The notes under the pieces were generated by a model. That model was not told the DNA's origin. It saw only the letters and a list, made by a program, of their open reading frames with translations, and searched no databases. From Hyposmocoma kahamanoa (Eukaryota; Arthropoda; Insecta; Lepidoptera; Cosmopterigidae), in contig NW_020653993.1 in NCBI RefSeq assembly GCF_003589595.1, positions 4,087,574 through 4,151,573 on the forward strand: a stretch of DNA of 64,000 nt, given 5' to 3'. Positions 29,899 through 40,254 of the stretch are shown piece by piece; position 1 is the first letter of the stretch, and every line of letters starts with the position of its first letter. The position numbers and the translations under genes were made by a program.

Positions 29899-30352
29899 TC
29901 AGCGGGGGAGCGAGGGCTGGCAGAAGTTCGACGCAACGGCTCTGGCCAGACGCCAGTAACTACGACTACCAGTGGGATGCGTCAGGAGTTCTTGGCCAAC
30001 TCGTGCGACGCGCTGAGCATCCGCTCTGATGTACGCTCTTTTGCAAGACCTGGTGGCATTATTGTAGGCTGTTTTAAGTGAGTTCGTATTGGGATCGTCT
30101 GAAGCTCGACCCTTGATCCAAGCGCGGTATGCAGTCTGTTTGTTCTCAACAGCCACAACACACTCGCGGTTGAACCAGCGGTTGCGCCTCCCTTTACCGA
30201 CGACATCCGAATGCGGGATGTAGTATTCCATCCCGATTAAGACCTCATCAGCAACGGCAGTCGCGCTAGCTGTTGGATCCACCTCACTAAAACAGCGCTG
30301 CCGCCAAGGAACGGATGCAAAATAGTCCCGCATACCGTCCCAATCTGCCGAC
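29899..30352 (-). pseudogene. LINE ORF2 upstream linker region, frameshifted
   Basis: The minus strand reads YASADWDGMRDYFASVPWR, later KGRRNRWFNRECVVAVENKQ and CKRAYIRADAQRVARVGQEL, then SYWRLARAVASNF. This is the segment between endonuclease and reverse transcriptase in CR1-type ORF2, so it belongs to the same protein as 28202-29848. The frames are separated by one missing base in the G run at 29904-29908, which brings an early stop. Beyond about 30352 the frame reads into the neighbouring LINE's complement. Confidence 0.8.
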
Positions 30353-30360
30353 GCATAATG

Positions 30361-31300
30361 TGAGAGACAAGGTGGATTGAGCTCCCCAAAACTTTTCAAC
30401 CTGTATATAAATGATCTGATTGTGGGGCTCAGCAGTGAGCGTGTCGGCTGTACGATTGATACTGTTTATATAAACAATATCAGTTACGCAGACGATATGT
30501 CGCTGCTGTGCCCTTCAGTCGGAGCTCTCAGGAGGCTGCTGGCTATCTGTCAGAGGTACGCTAGTGAACATGGGCTGCTGTATAATTGTAAAAAAGAGTG
30601 TGTTCATGGTCTTCAAGGCCGCCGGTATGACACCTGAATCGGTCCCAGTGATCAGGTTAAATGGTGTCAATCTGGATCGCGTTTATCAGTTTAAGTACCT
30701 AGGGCACTGTCTTACCGACGACCTTGAAGACCAAGCCGATATAGAGAGGGAACGTAGGGCATTGGCGATGAGAAGTAACATGCTGGCACGCAGGTTTGCT
30801 CGGTGCAGTAGGCAAGCGAAAATCACGCTTTTTAAAGCCTACTGCCAAACATTCTACACGAGCAGCCTGTGGTTCAGCTGTACTAAAAAATCGCTCAATG
30901 CCCTACGTGTCCAATATAATAATGGGTTCAGGATGTTGTTGGGGCTGCCTCGCTGCTGCAGTGCATCGACCATGTTTGCTGAGGCGCGGGTTGATGGCTT
31001 TGAAGCCATCATCCGCAAAATACGGCATCCTTGCTCTGCAGGCTGCGGGGCAGCACCAACACCATTCTACAGGTCATACCGGATAGGTATGACCTGCCCA
31101 TCATGAAATCCTTCATTCGGGTCCTGATCTAGTAGTCTTGTAAGACTGGTGGATCGGGATGCGAATGAAGGATAATAATAATTTGAAAACAATTTGACAA
31201 TTTTTACTAACCCATAGATTAAGTTTTATTTTGTAAGTGTACTAACAACCAATGGATTTATTTGTCTGATATAATAAATAAATAATAATAATAATAATGC
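30361..31300 (+). mobile_element. 5'-truncated LINE of a second family
   Basis: Begins abruptly inside the reverse transcriptase domain next to the truncated end of the CR1 LINE. It runs through the C terminus (double stop tagtag at 31130-31135) and a 3' UTR to an aataataataataataat tail at about 31278-31300. Confidence 0.8.
30368..31132 (+). pseudogene. LINE reverse transcriptase C-terminal half, frameshifted
   Basis: The first frame (30368-30637) reads QGGLSSPKLFNLYINDLI, ISYADDMSLLCPS and LLAICQRYASEHGLLYNCKK: motif B remnant, YADD catalytic motif and following region. The second frame (to 31106) continues VFKAAGMTPE, YQFKYLGHCL, ADIERERRALAMRSN and PRCCSASTMFAEARVDGFEA. The last piece (RLRGSTNTIL, DRYDLPIMKSFIRVLI) is again in the first frame, ending at 31132. 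Two single-base shifts inactivate it. The relic at 3945-4375 belongs to the same family. Confidence 0.8.
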
Positions 31301-31440
31301 CAAATGCGGCGTTTAGCCACAGTAGGTGGTGGTGGCAGTATCGTTGCCACTTTAGTGGATATCAAGCAGTGATCCGAAGTGCCCAAAGGGGCTTGGACCT
31401 CCACCCGATATCCAGCCGGGCGAGACGTCAGCAGAAATTT
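31301..31440. repeat. Unclassified repeat-like block
   Basis: tgccaaatgcggcgtttagc, cacagtaggtggtggtggca, ccacccgatatccagccggg and cgagacgtcagcag look like a structured, GC-richer block such as a LINE or SINE end facing the previous tail. I could not match it within the window. Confidence 0.35.
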
Positions 31441-31984
31441 ATTTTGTTGTTAAATTTATTGTGATTATTTAACCTTGATTTTATTACTGTCTTACACAAT
31501 ATCACACTATGAAAATTTTACTAGGTATAGCACCGAGCGGGAATGCTTAAATTTTGCATTTTCTCGCAAGGTGGCGTGGGTTTCTTAGTATACTGTTTCG
31601 TTAGAACAAATTTCTTGTCTGTGAAAATGATATTATTGCATAATAACATGAAATTCGATTTTATTAATACATTCAAATTTCGAACATCTCTGAAAAACAA
31701 AAACACATTTTAGACCTCAAATCCAATATCAGTCGAGAGAAAGTTTTATTCGAAATGAAATGTCAATAGCAAACTATTTTGACAAATTTCACACGTTACT
31801 TGATATCGAACGATATGATAGTTGGGGCCGACGATAATTCGTCTATGAACTACAGTTGTGTGACATGCGTGGGAGACGTTTTTATTTGAATCGAATTCGA
31901 TGTTATGCAATTATGCAATAATAGCATTTTCACATATAAGAAATTTGTTTTAACAAAACAGTTTATCTTTATGCAGGTCGTAAT
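31441..31984. other. Unassigned stretch
   Basis: No landmark was recognised. Confidence 0.35.
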
Positions 31985-32265
31985 TTTAAGTAGCAGTAGA
32001 GCTCCTTGTGAAAGAGTTCGTCCAGGATAGTGCTGCCACCTTACCTATTTCTGCCGCCAAGCAGTAATGTCAGTATTATTGTGTTCCGGCTTAGGAGGGT
32101 AAGGGTGCTGAAGAAATTACAGGCACTTGGGACTTTTCACTTATGTCTCAAGGTGTCGGGCGCAGTGACAATGCCCCTCAGATTTTTGTGATTTAGAGCT
32201 CTGAGTGGCATTGCAATTGTTAGGGACAGGCGTGTCGCTTACCACCAGACACGCGACTTGTTATA
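31985..32265 (+). mobile_element. Family A copy, nearly complete
   Basis: gtagcagtagagctccttgt, ctgccgccaagcagtaatgt, gtcgggcgcagtgacaatgc and ccagacacgcgacttgtta. The last part of the tail is missing where SINE-B begins. Confidence 0.9.
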
Positions 32266-32455
32266 TCGCAGATGCCGTGGACACACACAAACGCACAACC
32301 ACAAATAACACTCAAACTCACTCACGAGAGAAATAAACGTAGGCCATACAAATATTTCTCCCGGCCCGGGAATCGAACCCGGTGCATCTGCGTGGCAGTC
32401 CAGCTTAGTAACCGTTCGGCCCCAGAGGCAGTTGCATCGACGGTACCACAAACAC
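32266..32455 (-). mobile_element. SINE-B
   Basis: The complement has ggggccgaacggttactaag, gggttcgattcccgggccgg, gagaaatatttgtatggcct and gtgtgtccacggcatctgcg. It sits between two same-strand family A copies. Confidence 0.85.
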
Positions 32456-32640
32456 CTAGACTTGAGACTTGGGACTTGTCAACTTATGTCTCAGAGTGAC
32501 GGCGCAATGGTAGTGCCCCTCAAACCTATGCAATTCAAAGCTCTGAGTGGCACTGTAATTGTTAAGGACAAGCATGTAGCTTGTCCTTAACAATTACGCC
32601 GACGACTTGTTCGTCCCGTCACTTGATGTTATAAAAAAAA
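32456..32640 (+). mobile_element. Family A copy, 3' part, with a novel palindrome
   Basis: Starts at gggacttgtcaacttatgtc and ends cgtcccgtcacttgatgtt plus an A tail. Its sequence overlaps that of the copy at 31985-32265, so it is a separate copy. At 32556-32596 a perfect 18-bp palindrome replaces the normal cttaccaccagg. Confidence 0.85.
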
Positions 32641-33494
32641 TTGCGGTTTTTGAACACATCATAGAGGGTTTATGATGTGTGTAGATAAGGTTATTTTATT
32701 TTATTTTAATGCCTTTCATTATGTAACTCACATAACCTACTATTAAATTTCTTTTTATTTAAAGTTATTTAATCAATAAATGCTTTTTCGACTATGAGCA
32801 ATAAACCTAAGTATTATTTTTCTTTAACACAGTCTTAACATGTTTTGTACTTAAAAACAAAGTTAAGCATGCAATAAGCCTTTTAAATAAGTTTATTTTT
32901 TGAAGATAGTCCTAAGCTCAAGTATTAATTAATATCAATTTATTTAAGATTAATATCAATACTCAAATATTAAATCAAATATTAAACTCCAAGACTTCTT
33001 TCACAAGAGGCTCTACTGCTACTTAACAGAGACTTTTTTACACCGAAGGTAAGTTATTTTAATTGATCAGTACTAAAATTGGTATTTAGAAATTCACCAA
33101 AACAATTTGTGTTAACACCAATTTATATTATGTTACAAAAGCATTTTGTTGTATTTGAAAACAATATGTCAAAACGCCTTTTGTAGTTAACGAATTCCTG
33201 TTTGAATAATTTCAAAGGGGATTGTATCCGTGAATAATTCTAAATTTACATGCAGATTACATTTGTTATCTGTCATCAAAAATTTATATCATTTTCCTTT
33301 TGTCGATTTTATTTTGTTTTGGGAATTGAATTAAGCGCTGACTTCATGCGGGTAGGAGGTGCAAGCTTGGGTTTTCCCTTCGGGTTACCACCGCTCTCTT
33401 CGTCAAAGTGACTTAATCTCCAGTCTTCGTTTTTAATTTTGCCTATTTTCTGTTTTTAATTTAACCCTTTTATTTGCTAATATTACGTTCCACT
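32641..33494 (-). other. Mostly unassigned; contains a family A scrap
   Basis: cttctttcacaagaggctct followed by actgctac (32990-33025, minus orientation) is the 5' end of family A. The rest shows no landmark. Confidence 0.45.
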
Positions 33495-33797
33495 TAGTAG
33501 CGGTAGAGCTCCTTGTGATAGAGTTTGTCCAGGGAAGTACTGTCACTTTACCTATTTCTGCCGCCAAGCAGTAATGTCAGCATCACTGTGTTCCGGTTTT
33601 GAAGGGTAAGGGTGCTGGTGAAATTACAGACACGTGGGACTTGTCAACTTGTCTCACGGTGATGGGCTCAGTGGCAGTGCCTTTCAGATCTTTGCAATTT
33701 GAAGATCTGAGTAGCACTGCAACTGTTATGGACAGACGAGTCGCTTACCACCAGGCGCACGATTCGTTCGACTCGTCACTTGGTACCATTGAAAAAC
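33495..33797 (+). mobile_element. Family A copy, full length
   Basis: From tagcggtagagctccttgtg to gtcacttggtaccattg and a short A run. The cagtaatgtcagcatcactg hairpin has one stem mismatch. It is followed about 60 bp later by a SINE-C. Confidence 0.9.
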
Positions 33798-33859
33798 ATA
33801 AAGATTAAATTTTTATTGAATTGAATTTTATTGAATTTAATTAATACAGTGAATAGCGA

Positions 33860-34137
33860 CATCTCTCGCCAGGACTGGTAGCTGTAAAGGTACTAAGTGG
33901 GTGATAAATCTGTCATAGATTTCTCATAGATGGCGCTACGACTAAAAAGTCGTTGAAAAACCAAATACAAAGACACGACGCAAGTACATAGAAGAATTCG
34001 TGAGGTCCGTTGGTTCGTTCCGTGGCTTAGTTGGTATAGCGTCTGGCACGGTATGCAAGAAGACGTCGGTTCGAATCCGACCGGATCGAAGGAATTTATT
34101 CTGAGTGTTCGATCTTTGTATTAATAATTAAAACATA
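33860..34137 (+). mobile_element. SINE-C, best tRNA-like region
   Basis: actggtagctgtaaaggtac and tttctcatagatggcgctac lead into ttccgtggcttagttggtat (A box) and gtcggttcgaatccgaccgg (B box), then tctgagtgttcgatctttgt and attaataatta. It abuts a minus-strand family A copy. Confidence 0.9.
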
Positions 34138-34411
34138 ATGATACTTGATATGCGGGATGAATAAGTCGTGCACCTGGTGGTAAGCGACACTTTTACCGTA
34201 ACAGGTATAGTGACACTCAGAGCCTTAAATTCCAAAAACCTGATGGGTATTGTCACTACACTCATCAACCTGAGTTTTGACAAGTCCCACGTGGCTGTAA
34301 TTTTACCACTATACTTACTCCTCAAAACCGGAACAGTGATGCTGAAATTACTGCTTGACGGCAGAAATAGGTGGCAGTACTTCCCTGGGCTAAAGAACTC
34401 TACAGCTACCG
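34138..34411 (-). mobile_element. Family A copy
   Basis: gcacctggtggtaagcgaca, ccgtaacaggtatagtgac, tcaaaaccggaacagtgatg, ttactgcttgacggcagaaa and gaactctacagctac. The far tail is diverged (atacttgatatgcggg). Confidence 0.85.
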
Positions 34412-34445
34412 TGTGTGTTATAAATATCCATTATAAAAAAAATTT

Positions 34446-34545
34446 TCGACGACCTCTACGGTTGAGTGGCTTGCATACCGGTTTTCATAGTCTCGTGGGG
34501 TTCCATCCCCGGCAAGGTCAGTGTAGAAAAAACTAACTTTTCTAT
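34446..34545 (+). mobile_element. tRNA-like SINE-E
   Basis: gacgacctctacggttgagtg, cttgcataccggttttcat, the B-box-like ggggttccatccccggc, and caaggtcagtgtagaaaaaa followed by ctaactttt. The same order is seen at 45815-45922. Confidence 0.7.
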
Positions 34546-34734
34546 ATTGCCTCAGGTCTTCATGTTACCGTTGTTGTTTTCGACTTCAATAACACGAGTG
34601 CTTCAATTAGTTACTTTGTTATTAGAGTAATGTGATGTTGTCTTATATTACCACAAAATTTAAAAATTTTTTAAATTTATTATCTTAAAAATATGTCATT
34701 TAATTCTGGTAGTCCTATGTATCCTATATACCAC

Positions 34735-34868
34735 ACCCCGGACACTCCATACAACGGTAGAAACTTAGTTACCTACTAAATTACCTACCTGATAACGTAG
34801 AATAAAGCGCTATCTGCACACACACGCAAATGTGTGCGTGAAGTGGTAGGGTTATGCATCACTTCCTT
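34735..34868 (+). repeat. Family I repeat
   Basis: cactccatacaacggtagaa, gcgctatctgcacacac and caaatgtgtgcgtgaagtg recur in inverted orientation at 60100-60218. The class is unknown. Confidence 0.55.
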
Positions 34869-36793
34869 GAACTATTTATTCTCTGGTTTAATGTGCACAG
34901 TGACTTTGTAAGAGCAAATAAATGTATTATATATGTAAATAATATGATCAAACATAGCAATCAAACGCCATGTATTGTATATCACATTTCATTACATGTA
35001 TTAATGTCTATATTTATTAAATACTAAAAAACAGTAAATTATCAGTCAGGTTAAATAACGTCAAATAAGTAACTTTAACAAAAGTCTTATTTGAATATTT
35101 TTAAAACCCTACTAAAGGATCGTCTTGGATACAGGGGTATCCAAGATGATTCTAAGGGTATGGGCAAGATGATCCAGAGATCACCTTGCCTCTATTTAGG
35201 ACTTTTTAGACTTAACAAAGTCCTCACTTATGTAATCTAGGTATATGAAACAACAATTACGGAACTTCGAGAGCAAATAATCCTAATTAATTTATATCTT
35301 ACAAGTACCTAAGGGTGGGAGATATTGTTTTTTGTGGCAAGTTGATATCCATCCACGTATCCATTTCTTTAATGTACTTTACGAGCTCGGTTTCCTGTTT
35401 AACACATCTGATGAAAACAGTTTTTTCTCACCTAAATATTCCATTGAACTGACAGACCCTTTATTTTCACCTTTAGCCCGTCTTTTTAATGACATAACGC
35501 GTACCTACTGCTAACTATTTACTTGCCGATCTATGGCGTCCTACTTTATGCGCCTCTAGTTCTTTAGATCATAGTCTTCCAACCACCCACCGCGAATGGT
35601 TTTTCTTTTACAATTACGCGGCCTGATCTAAAACAAGAAAAAGCATTTATATTTGTTATTAATCGAGATCGATCATGTAAACGAAATCCAGTCTTCTACT
35701 ATTTTATTCGTATTTGAAGCTACTTAATTAAGTGGTTTCAGTACTCAGAAAAACATACAAATTAAATACAGTCCGTTAACACTATATGCAGTACAAGATG
35801 ATCCCCACGGATCATCTCGTACACCAAAACCATAATCATGTTGCCTCAATTTACTTTTTTTTATTTTTGTTCGGCAAAATAACCTGTATGCTGTCTACTG
35901 TTACCACGTAAGTAAATAGAGCATTATGCAAAGCCACCAACAATTAATAACAAATAAAATCTTAGCAATTGATTGCTTAGAATGGAAGTTGCCTAAGCTT
36001 TTAATCAACTTTACCTTAGAACAAACTCACACAATTTTTGTTTTTTTCCACAAAAATGAACTCGTCACTCACATCGCTATTACGAATTAATTGATGAGAG
36101 GGCACATTGAAACCTACATTTTACCGAAGAAAATATCTAGATGACGTTACTAGTTTCGCTACAATTGAAAAGGATCATCTTACCTCCAAGGAACATCTCG
36201 TACACCGTTCCCCTACTGTTTGTTTTATTGGCAATAAAGAATATTTCATTCATTAATTAGTTCATCAATTCATTCATTCATCCTCTCCAGTCCAAAAGGC
36301 TCGATTTGTTTATTAATAAACTGTTGTAAGTATCTGACCCTGCAAACAATCTCTCAAATTCATTTCACAGAAGGAAATACACTCGGGCTGCGTGCTCACT
36401 CAATATTGGGCCTTGGTACCATAAAACATCTTCCTCGTAATGGCATGCCCCCTGACCTTTGCGACCTCAATTTGGGAATACTTCCGGGTCCCGACCTATG
36501 TGTGTTTACATGTGTGGATACATGTACCTTTAATCTAGTCTTGTTTTATTCTGTGAATGAGAGGAAAATCGGAGATCAAAACGATGTTAATTAAGAAGAA
36601 ATCACATCGAATGTAGATATGAATTATACACGTCTTAGTATTGAAGATACAGTAAACATGGAAAAATGTAGGAGTAAATAATTAATTAATGGTATTTTAT
36701 ATACAAGTAAACAACATCAACTTTTAGTATGGAATGGCTGCTTTTTATTTCGCTTCTTATTGTGAATCGTGCTCTTCATGGTAAATATGAAAG
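34869..36793. other. Long stretch, mostly unassigned, with recurring GATCATCT phrases
   Basis: Between 35115 and 36208 the phrase gatcatct or its complement recurs: cgtcttggatac / gtatccaagatgat hairpin (35121-35150), gcaagatgatcc, acaagatgatccccacggat with catctcgtacacc (35792-35825), and aggatcatcttacc with aacatctcgtacacc (36170-36206). No gene was recognised. Confidence 0.4.
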
Positions 36794-37062
36794 GCAGTAG
36801 AGCTCCTTGTGGAAGGGTTATTTCAGGTTAGTTCTGCCACCTTACCTATTTCTGGCTCCAAGCAGTAATATCAGCATTACTGTGTTCTGGTTTTGAAAGG
36901 TAAGGGTGATGGTGAAATGACAGGCACATGGGATTTCTCAGTGCACCTCAGATCTTTGCGATTTAAAACTCTGAGTGGCAACATCTCTGTTATGGACAGG
37001 CGTGTCGTTTACCATCAGGCGCATGACTTGTTCGTCCGATCACTTAGTATCACAAAAAAAAT
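36794..37062 (+). mobile_element. Family A copy with a central deletion
   Basis: gcagtagagctccttgtgga, agcagtaatatcagcattac, gaaatgacaggcacatggg, then directly cagtgcacctcagatctttg and on to cttgttcgtccgatcactta plus A8. The cttatgtctcagggtgacgg segment is deleted. Confidence 0.9.
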
Positions 37063-37490
37063 ATGTGTAGCTATGGAAACAATTTTCTACTATAATTGCT
37101 GCTCAATTAAACAAAACCAATATTGTGAAACCAGTAAAAGACCCCTTTCGAATATTTATTACGTAGCGTAGTAGTGACATCGCCGCAATACGAGTCGGAG
37201 GTGGAATTGCTTATGTCAAAATTGTCTTACGTGTTCTACACTTGGCATTTTCATCATCACAAATTAATCACATTCAGAAATAATATTGGAAATTGGCAAT
37301 ATAATGCGTCAGTTTCAATGAGAGCACCTGGATTTGGGCGTGACATTTGCGGCTTAATAACGTCGAGCTGTCGATGAATTTATACATATCTGGCATTTGA
37401 AATTATAATCCTGAGTTTGTAATCATTTACCATTTCCTGTTACATAATGTACTGTTAAAATCACGCAGCTTATTATGCAAGAGCAAGAAA
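37063..37490. other. Unassigned stretch
   Basis: A 67-codon frame (37174-37377) has no recognised similarity. Confidence 0.35.
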
Positions 37491-37493
37491 CAT

Positions 37494-37912
37494 CTTATTA
37501 GGGTGTGCATTTGAAATATTGCACTTTATGGATGTGAAATTGGCTGTGGACTCTGACACAAAGAGATAGATAAGAAGCTTTTGAGATATGGTGCTGGAGG
37601 AAAATGAAGGGCTAAGTTGGATGGAAAAGAAAACTAATGAGGAAGTATTGAGAATGGTAAACAAGAAGATAACGATCCTGATTACTATAAATAATAGACG
37701 TGGGATAATAATTGGACTTTTGATACGACATGGCAACTTCTTTAAGACCATTTTAGAAAGAAAAATCAAAGGGAAGGGGGTATGGGGTCATCCCAGGCGC
37801 AGCTACATAGATCAAATAAGGTAACATAATGAGGAAGTCAAGAAGCTGGCTCATAGGAGCGATGATTGGAAGACACTCCAACGACAAGAATATAACTTTT
37901 AAGTTTGATGAT
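37494..37912 (+). pseudogene. LINE endonuclease-reverse transcriptase C-terminal relic
   Basis: The frame reads FEMW-like DMVLEENEGLSWMEKKTNEE, VLRMVNKK, NNRRGIIIGLLIRHGNFFKT and ILERKIKGKG...PRRSYIDQIR. After a stop it continues EVKKLAHRSDDWKTLQRQEY NF-stop, then a tgatgatgatgaatg tail. The order (EAFEMW-RR-L-I-W...TNEEVL...GHLIRH...GK-EGKRGRGRPR--W) is that of the C terminus of a widespread insect endonuclease-reverse transcriptase LINE. The upstream catalytic domain is absent. Frame breaks occur near 37560 and 37825. Confidence 0.7.
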
Positions 37913-37984
37913 GATGAATGTACAATGTGTTCTAGCTTAGTGGAAGAAAGGTTACTTTTCAGTTTAGAGATCATAAGCTCGCAT

Positions 37985-38140
37985 CTTTGAGGCATGTTCT
38001 GAACGGTATAACTTGAACCTTTTCAAAGGGAAAATGAATAGGCATTATACAGGTGCGCATACTCCATTTTCACTTTATCGTTGATTTCCATCAGGTGAGA
38101 TGGAGGTCAAATGCGCGCTTATTTTGTCCATAAATAAATG
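37985..38140 (+). pseudogene. LINE 3' end (family P)
   Basis: FEACSERYNLNLFKGKMNRH is a typical LINE ORF2 terminus (YNL--FK--VN-H). It is followed by a stop and a 3' UTR with ccatcaggtgagatggaggt and caaatgcgcgcttatt. A homologous end lies at 55660-55830. Confidence 0.65.
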
Positions 38141-38611
38141 TACATGTTACTTTGATGTATATGTTACATATTACACATATTTCACTATTTGTTGAACAAA
38201 ATTTAATAGTCCGGATTTATGTACTTATTGTTGTCATATGCAAGATAATGCTCTTAATTGTAAACAAGGTGTAATTTCAATCATACCTCGCTGTTCTCAA
38301 CGCATAGCGCAATTCACACGTTCATTTCGATCCCTTTTGTCTGCAATCTCATTAAAACCCAGGAACAGATCATAAAGACGCCAATTTGCCAGATGTATGG
38401 GGGAAAAACGCAACTGTCAACTCAATTGTGGGAATCCGTTTAAATGAAAAGGTTTTCTTGTAACTGTGATTTGTAGTTTGAGGTTATTTTCCCTTGTCAC
38501 TTGTTATGAGACACCAGGTTGATGAGATAACGAGAAACCCGCGACATAACCCGCCACGTAAATTGTCCTAGGTAAGTACTACGAACATCTACCTGTGAAT
38601 CTAAAAAGTGT
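38141..38611. other. Unassigned stretch
   Basis: No landmark was recognised. Confidence 0.35.
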
Positions 38612-38890
38612 CAACCGACTTCAAAAAGAAGTTTTTGTTCTTATCCCAATATTCCAGAGCGTACGCATTCCATGGTCACGAGACAAGCTGCCTAGTGGCA
38701 GTAAAAAGGTTTAAGGGTAGATAAATGATATCACAGTAACACCACATTTGTATACTAACAAACGACAATTACTGTACAAAATAAAAATTTCGAATGTTTT
38801 TTATGTGTACGAATAGCTTCGACATTTATTCGTGAAACGATTTCGATGATTTTATTTTCTTTTTTTCGGAAACTGAGTACCTCAGCCTTC
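38612..38890 (+). repeat. Degraded family K copy
   Basis: tcaaccgacttcaaaaagaa at the left; further on cgatttcgatgatttt and tcggaaactgagtacctcag. The intervening sequence is not family K and may be an insertion. Confidence 0.45.
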
Positions 38891-39324
38891 CACTTGGGGC
38901 TTCTAACAAACTCTCGTTGATAATTTCTCATTTAACGCCCTTAACGCGTAATGTACTATTATTTCATTATAGAGCTAAGGTAGCACGGTTATTACTTACA
39001 TTACGACGGTTTTCAACCCTACGGCACAATGAACCTCTGACTTCGATTTCTAAGTTAAGTACATTTGTGCACTTAATAACAATGTTTCTCGCTAACAGTG
39101 AAAGAAAATATCCTGATGAAGCCTACATGTCCAAAAAGGCTCACAATCCTTTGAAAACTCTAAATTCTCTTCTTATAGGAGACTGGTGCATTTACGTGAA
39201 ATTCGTCTTTACGCAGAGGTTTAAAGTCAAAGTTAGCGATGCAGGTCCAATGTGGGTTGAAGATTATTGAGCACCCGACGGGAGGGTCGGGTTCGCAGTC
39301 CTCTCGTCTCCTATAATCCATATT
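38891..39324. other. Unassigned stretch
   Basis: A 117-codon frame (38917-39270) is open but shows no domain. tccaatgtgggttgaagatt resembles a SINE-J phrase on the minus strand. Confidence 0.35.
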
Positions 39325-39470
39325 GATCAAAACGGTTTGCTCTGTAGGCGCTGGATGAGAAAACCTCGGGTTCACTTCCCAAGAAGACCAATTTGGGAAA
39401 TAAACATTTCTAAATTGGTTCTGATATAGACACTACAGAATACCCAGTGAAAGAAATTCCGAAATTTGAG
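39325..39470 (+). mobile_element. SINE-D
   Basis: aacctcgggttcacttccca (B box altered), agaccaatttgggaaataaa, acatttctaaattggttctg and cagaatacccagtga. Confidence 0.75.
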
Positions 39471-39482
39471 ACTATTTACGTA

Positions 39483-39687
39483 CTTTTTTTATAGTACCAG
39501 AGACGGGACAAACAAGTCGTGTGCATGGTGGTGAGCGACACGCCTATCCGTAACAGTTGCATGTCACTCTGAGTTGACAAGTCTCGTGTGCCTGTAATTT
39601 CACCAACACCCTAACCTTCCAAACAGGAACAGGTAAAGAGGCAGTACTTCCTGGACGAACTCTTTCACAAGGAGCTCTACTGCTACT
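39483..39687 (-). repeat. Family A copy, hairpin region deleted
   Basis: ccagagacgggacaaacaag, gcctatccgtaacagttgca, then directly gagttgacaagtctcgtgtg, and gcagtacttcctggacgaac to gctctactgctac. Both conserved hairpins are missing. Confidence 0.85.
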
Positions 39688-40254
39688 AAATATAATATAA
39701 TATGCGAGTAGAATATAATATATAGAATAACGGTGATATCACGGTAGAAGCTATTTTAGCAATTTATCATGTAAATGAAATACAATAAAAGAAAGGTATT
39801 CTGGAACTCGTGTCGTATGACTTAAGTGCTTTAATCTAATACAGGACTTAACATACGGTCCATGTCCACGTAAGCTAATGCAACAACTCCTAATAATTTT
39901 AATACCAGTAGAGCCTGGAAGACCTAACGCAGCCAGCGTTAAATTACCCCTTTAGCGCGACGGCTAGAATGACCCTCGCAATTACGCCGGCCTCGCTCTA
40001 GTAAATACGTGAATTTACTCACAAAGGGGATGCCGTGACGTTAAATTATATTTTTTTTAAAGTGATACTTTTAAATTTGCCGTGGTTAAGGACGGACGTT
40101 TCAAATGAATACTGATTTTTGGGCTGTGCAAATGTTGATTACACTGGACTTCTGCTATGCATATTTGATTAACTTGGTGTTTAAATGGGTTAAGCTTCAT
40201 GATCTTTGTGGTCCTTAAGAGGGAGAAAAATACGAAAGGAAAGAAGAAGAAGCA
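39688..40254. other. Unassigned stretch
   Basis: No landmark was recognised. Confidence 0.35.

Larger units (their letters stand above)
28089..30360 (-). mobile_element. 5'-truncated CR1-type LINE
   Basis: The unit reads on the minus strand: linker and reverse transcriptase ORF, C-terminal block, a 3' UTR with catcaggtggagtgaagtca and tttgcctgtcatgtat, and a 15-base A tail (T run 28089-28103). The 5' end, including the endonuclease, is missing, and the break lies next to another LINE. It is the best preserved element in the window. Confidence 0.85.

Noticed and set aside
34019..34090. Possible tRNA gene with good A and B boxes
   Set aside because: It is the tRNA-like part of SINE-C, present in several copies with the same flanking body.
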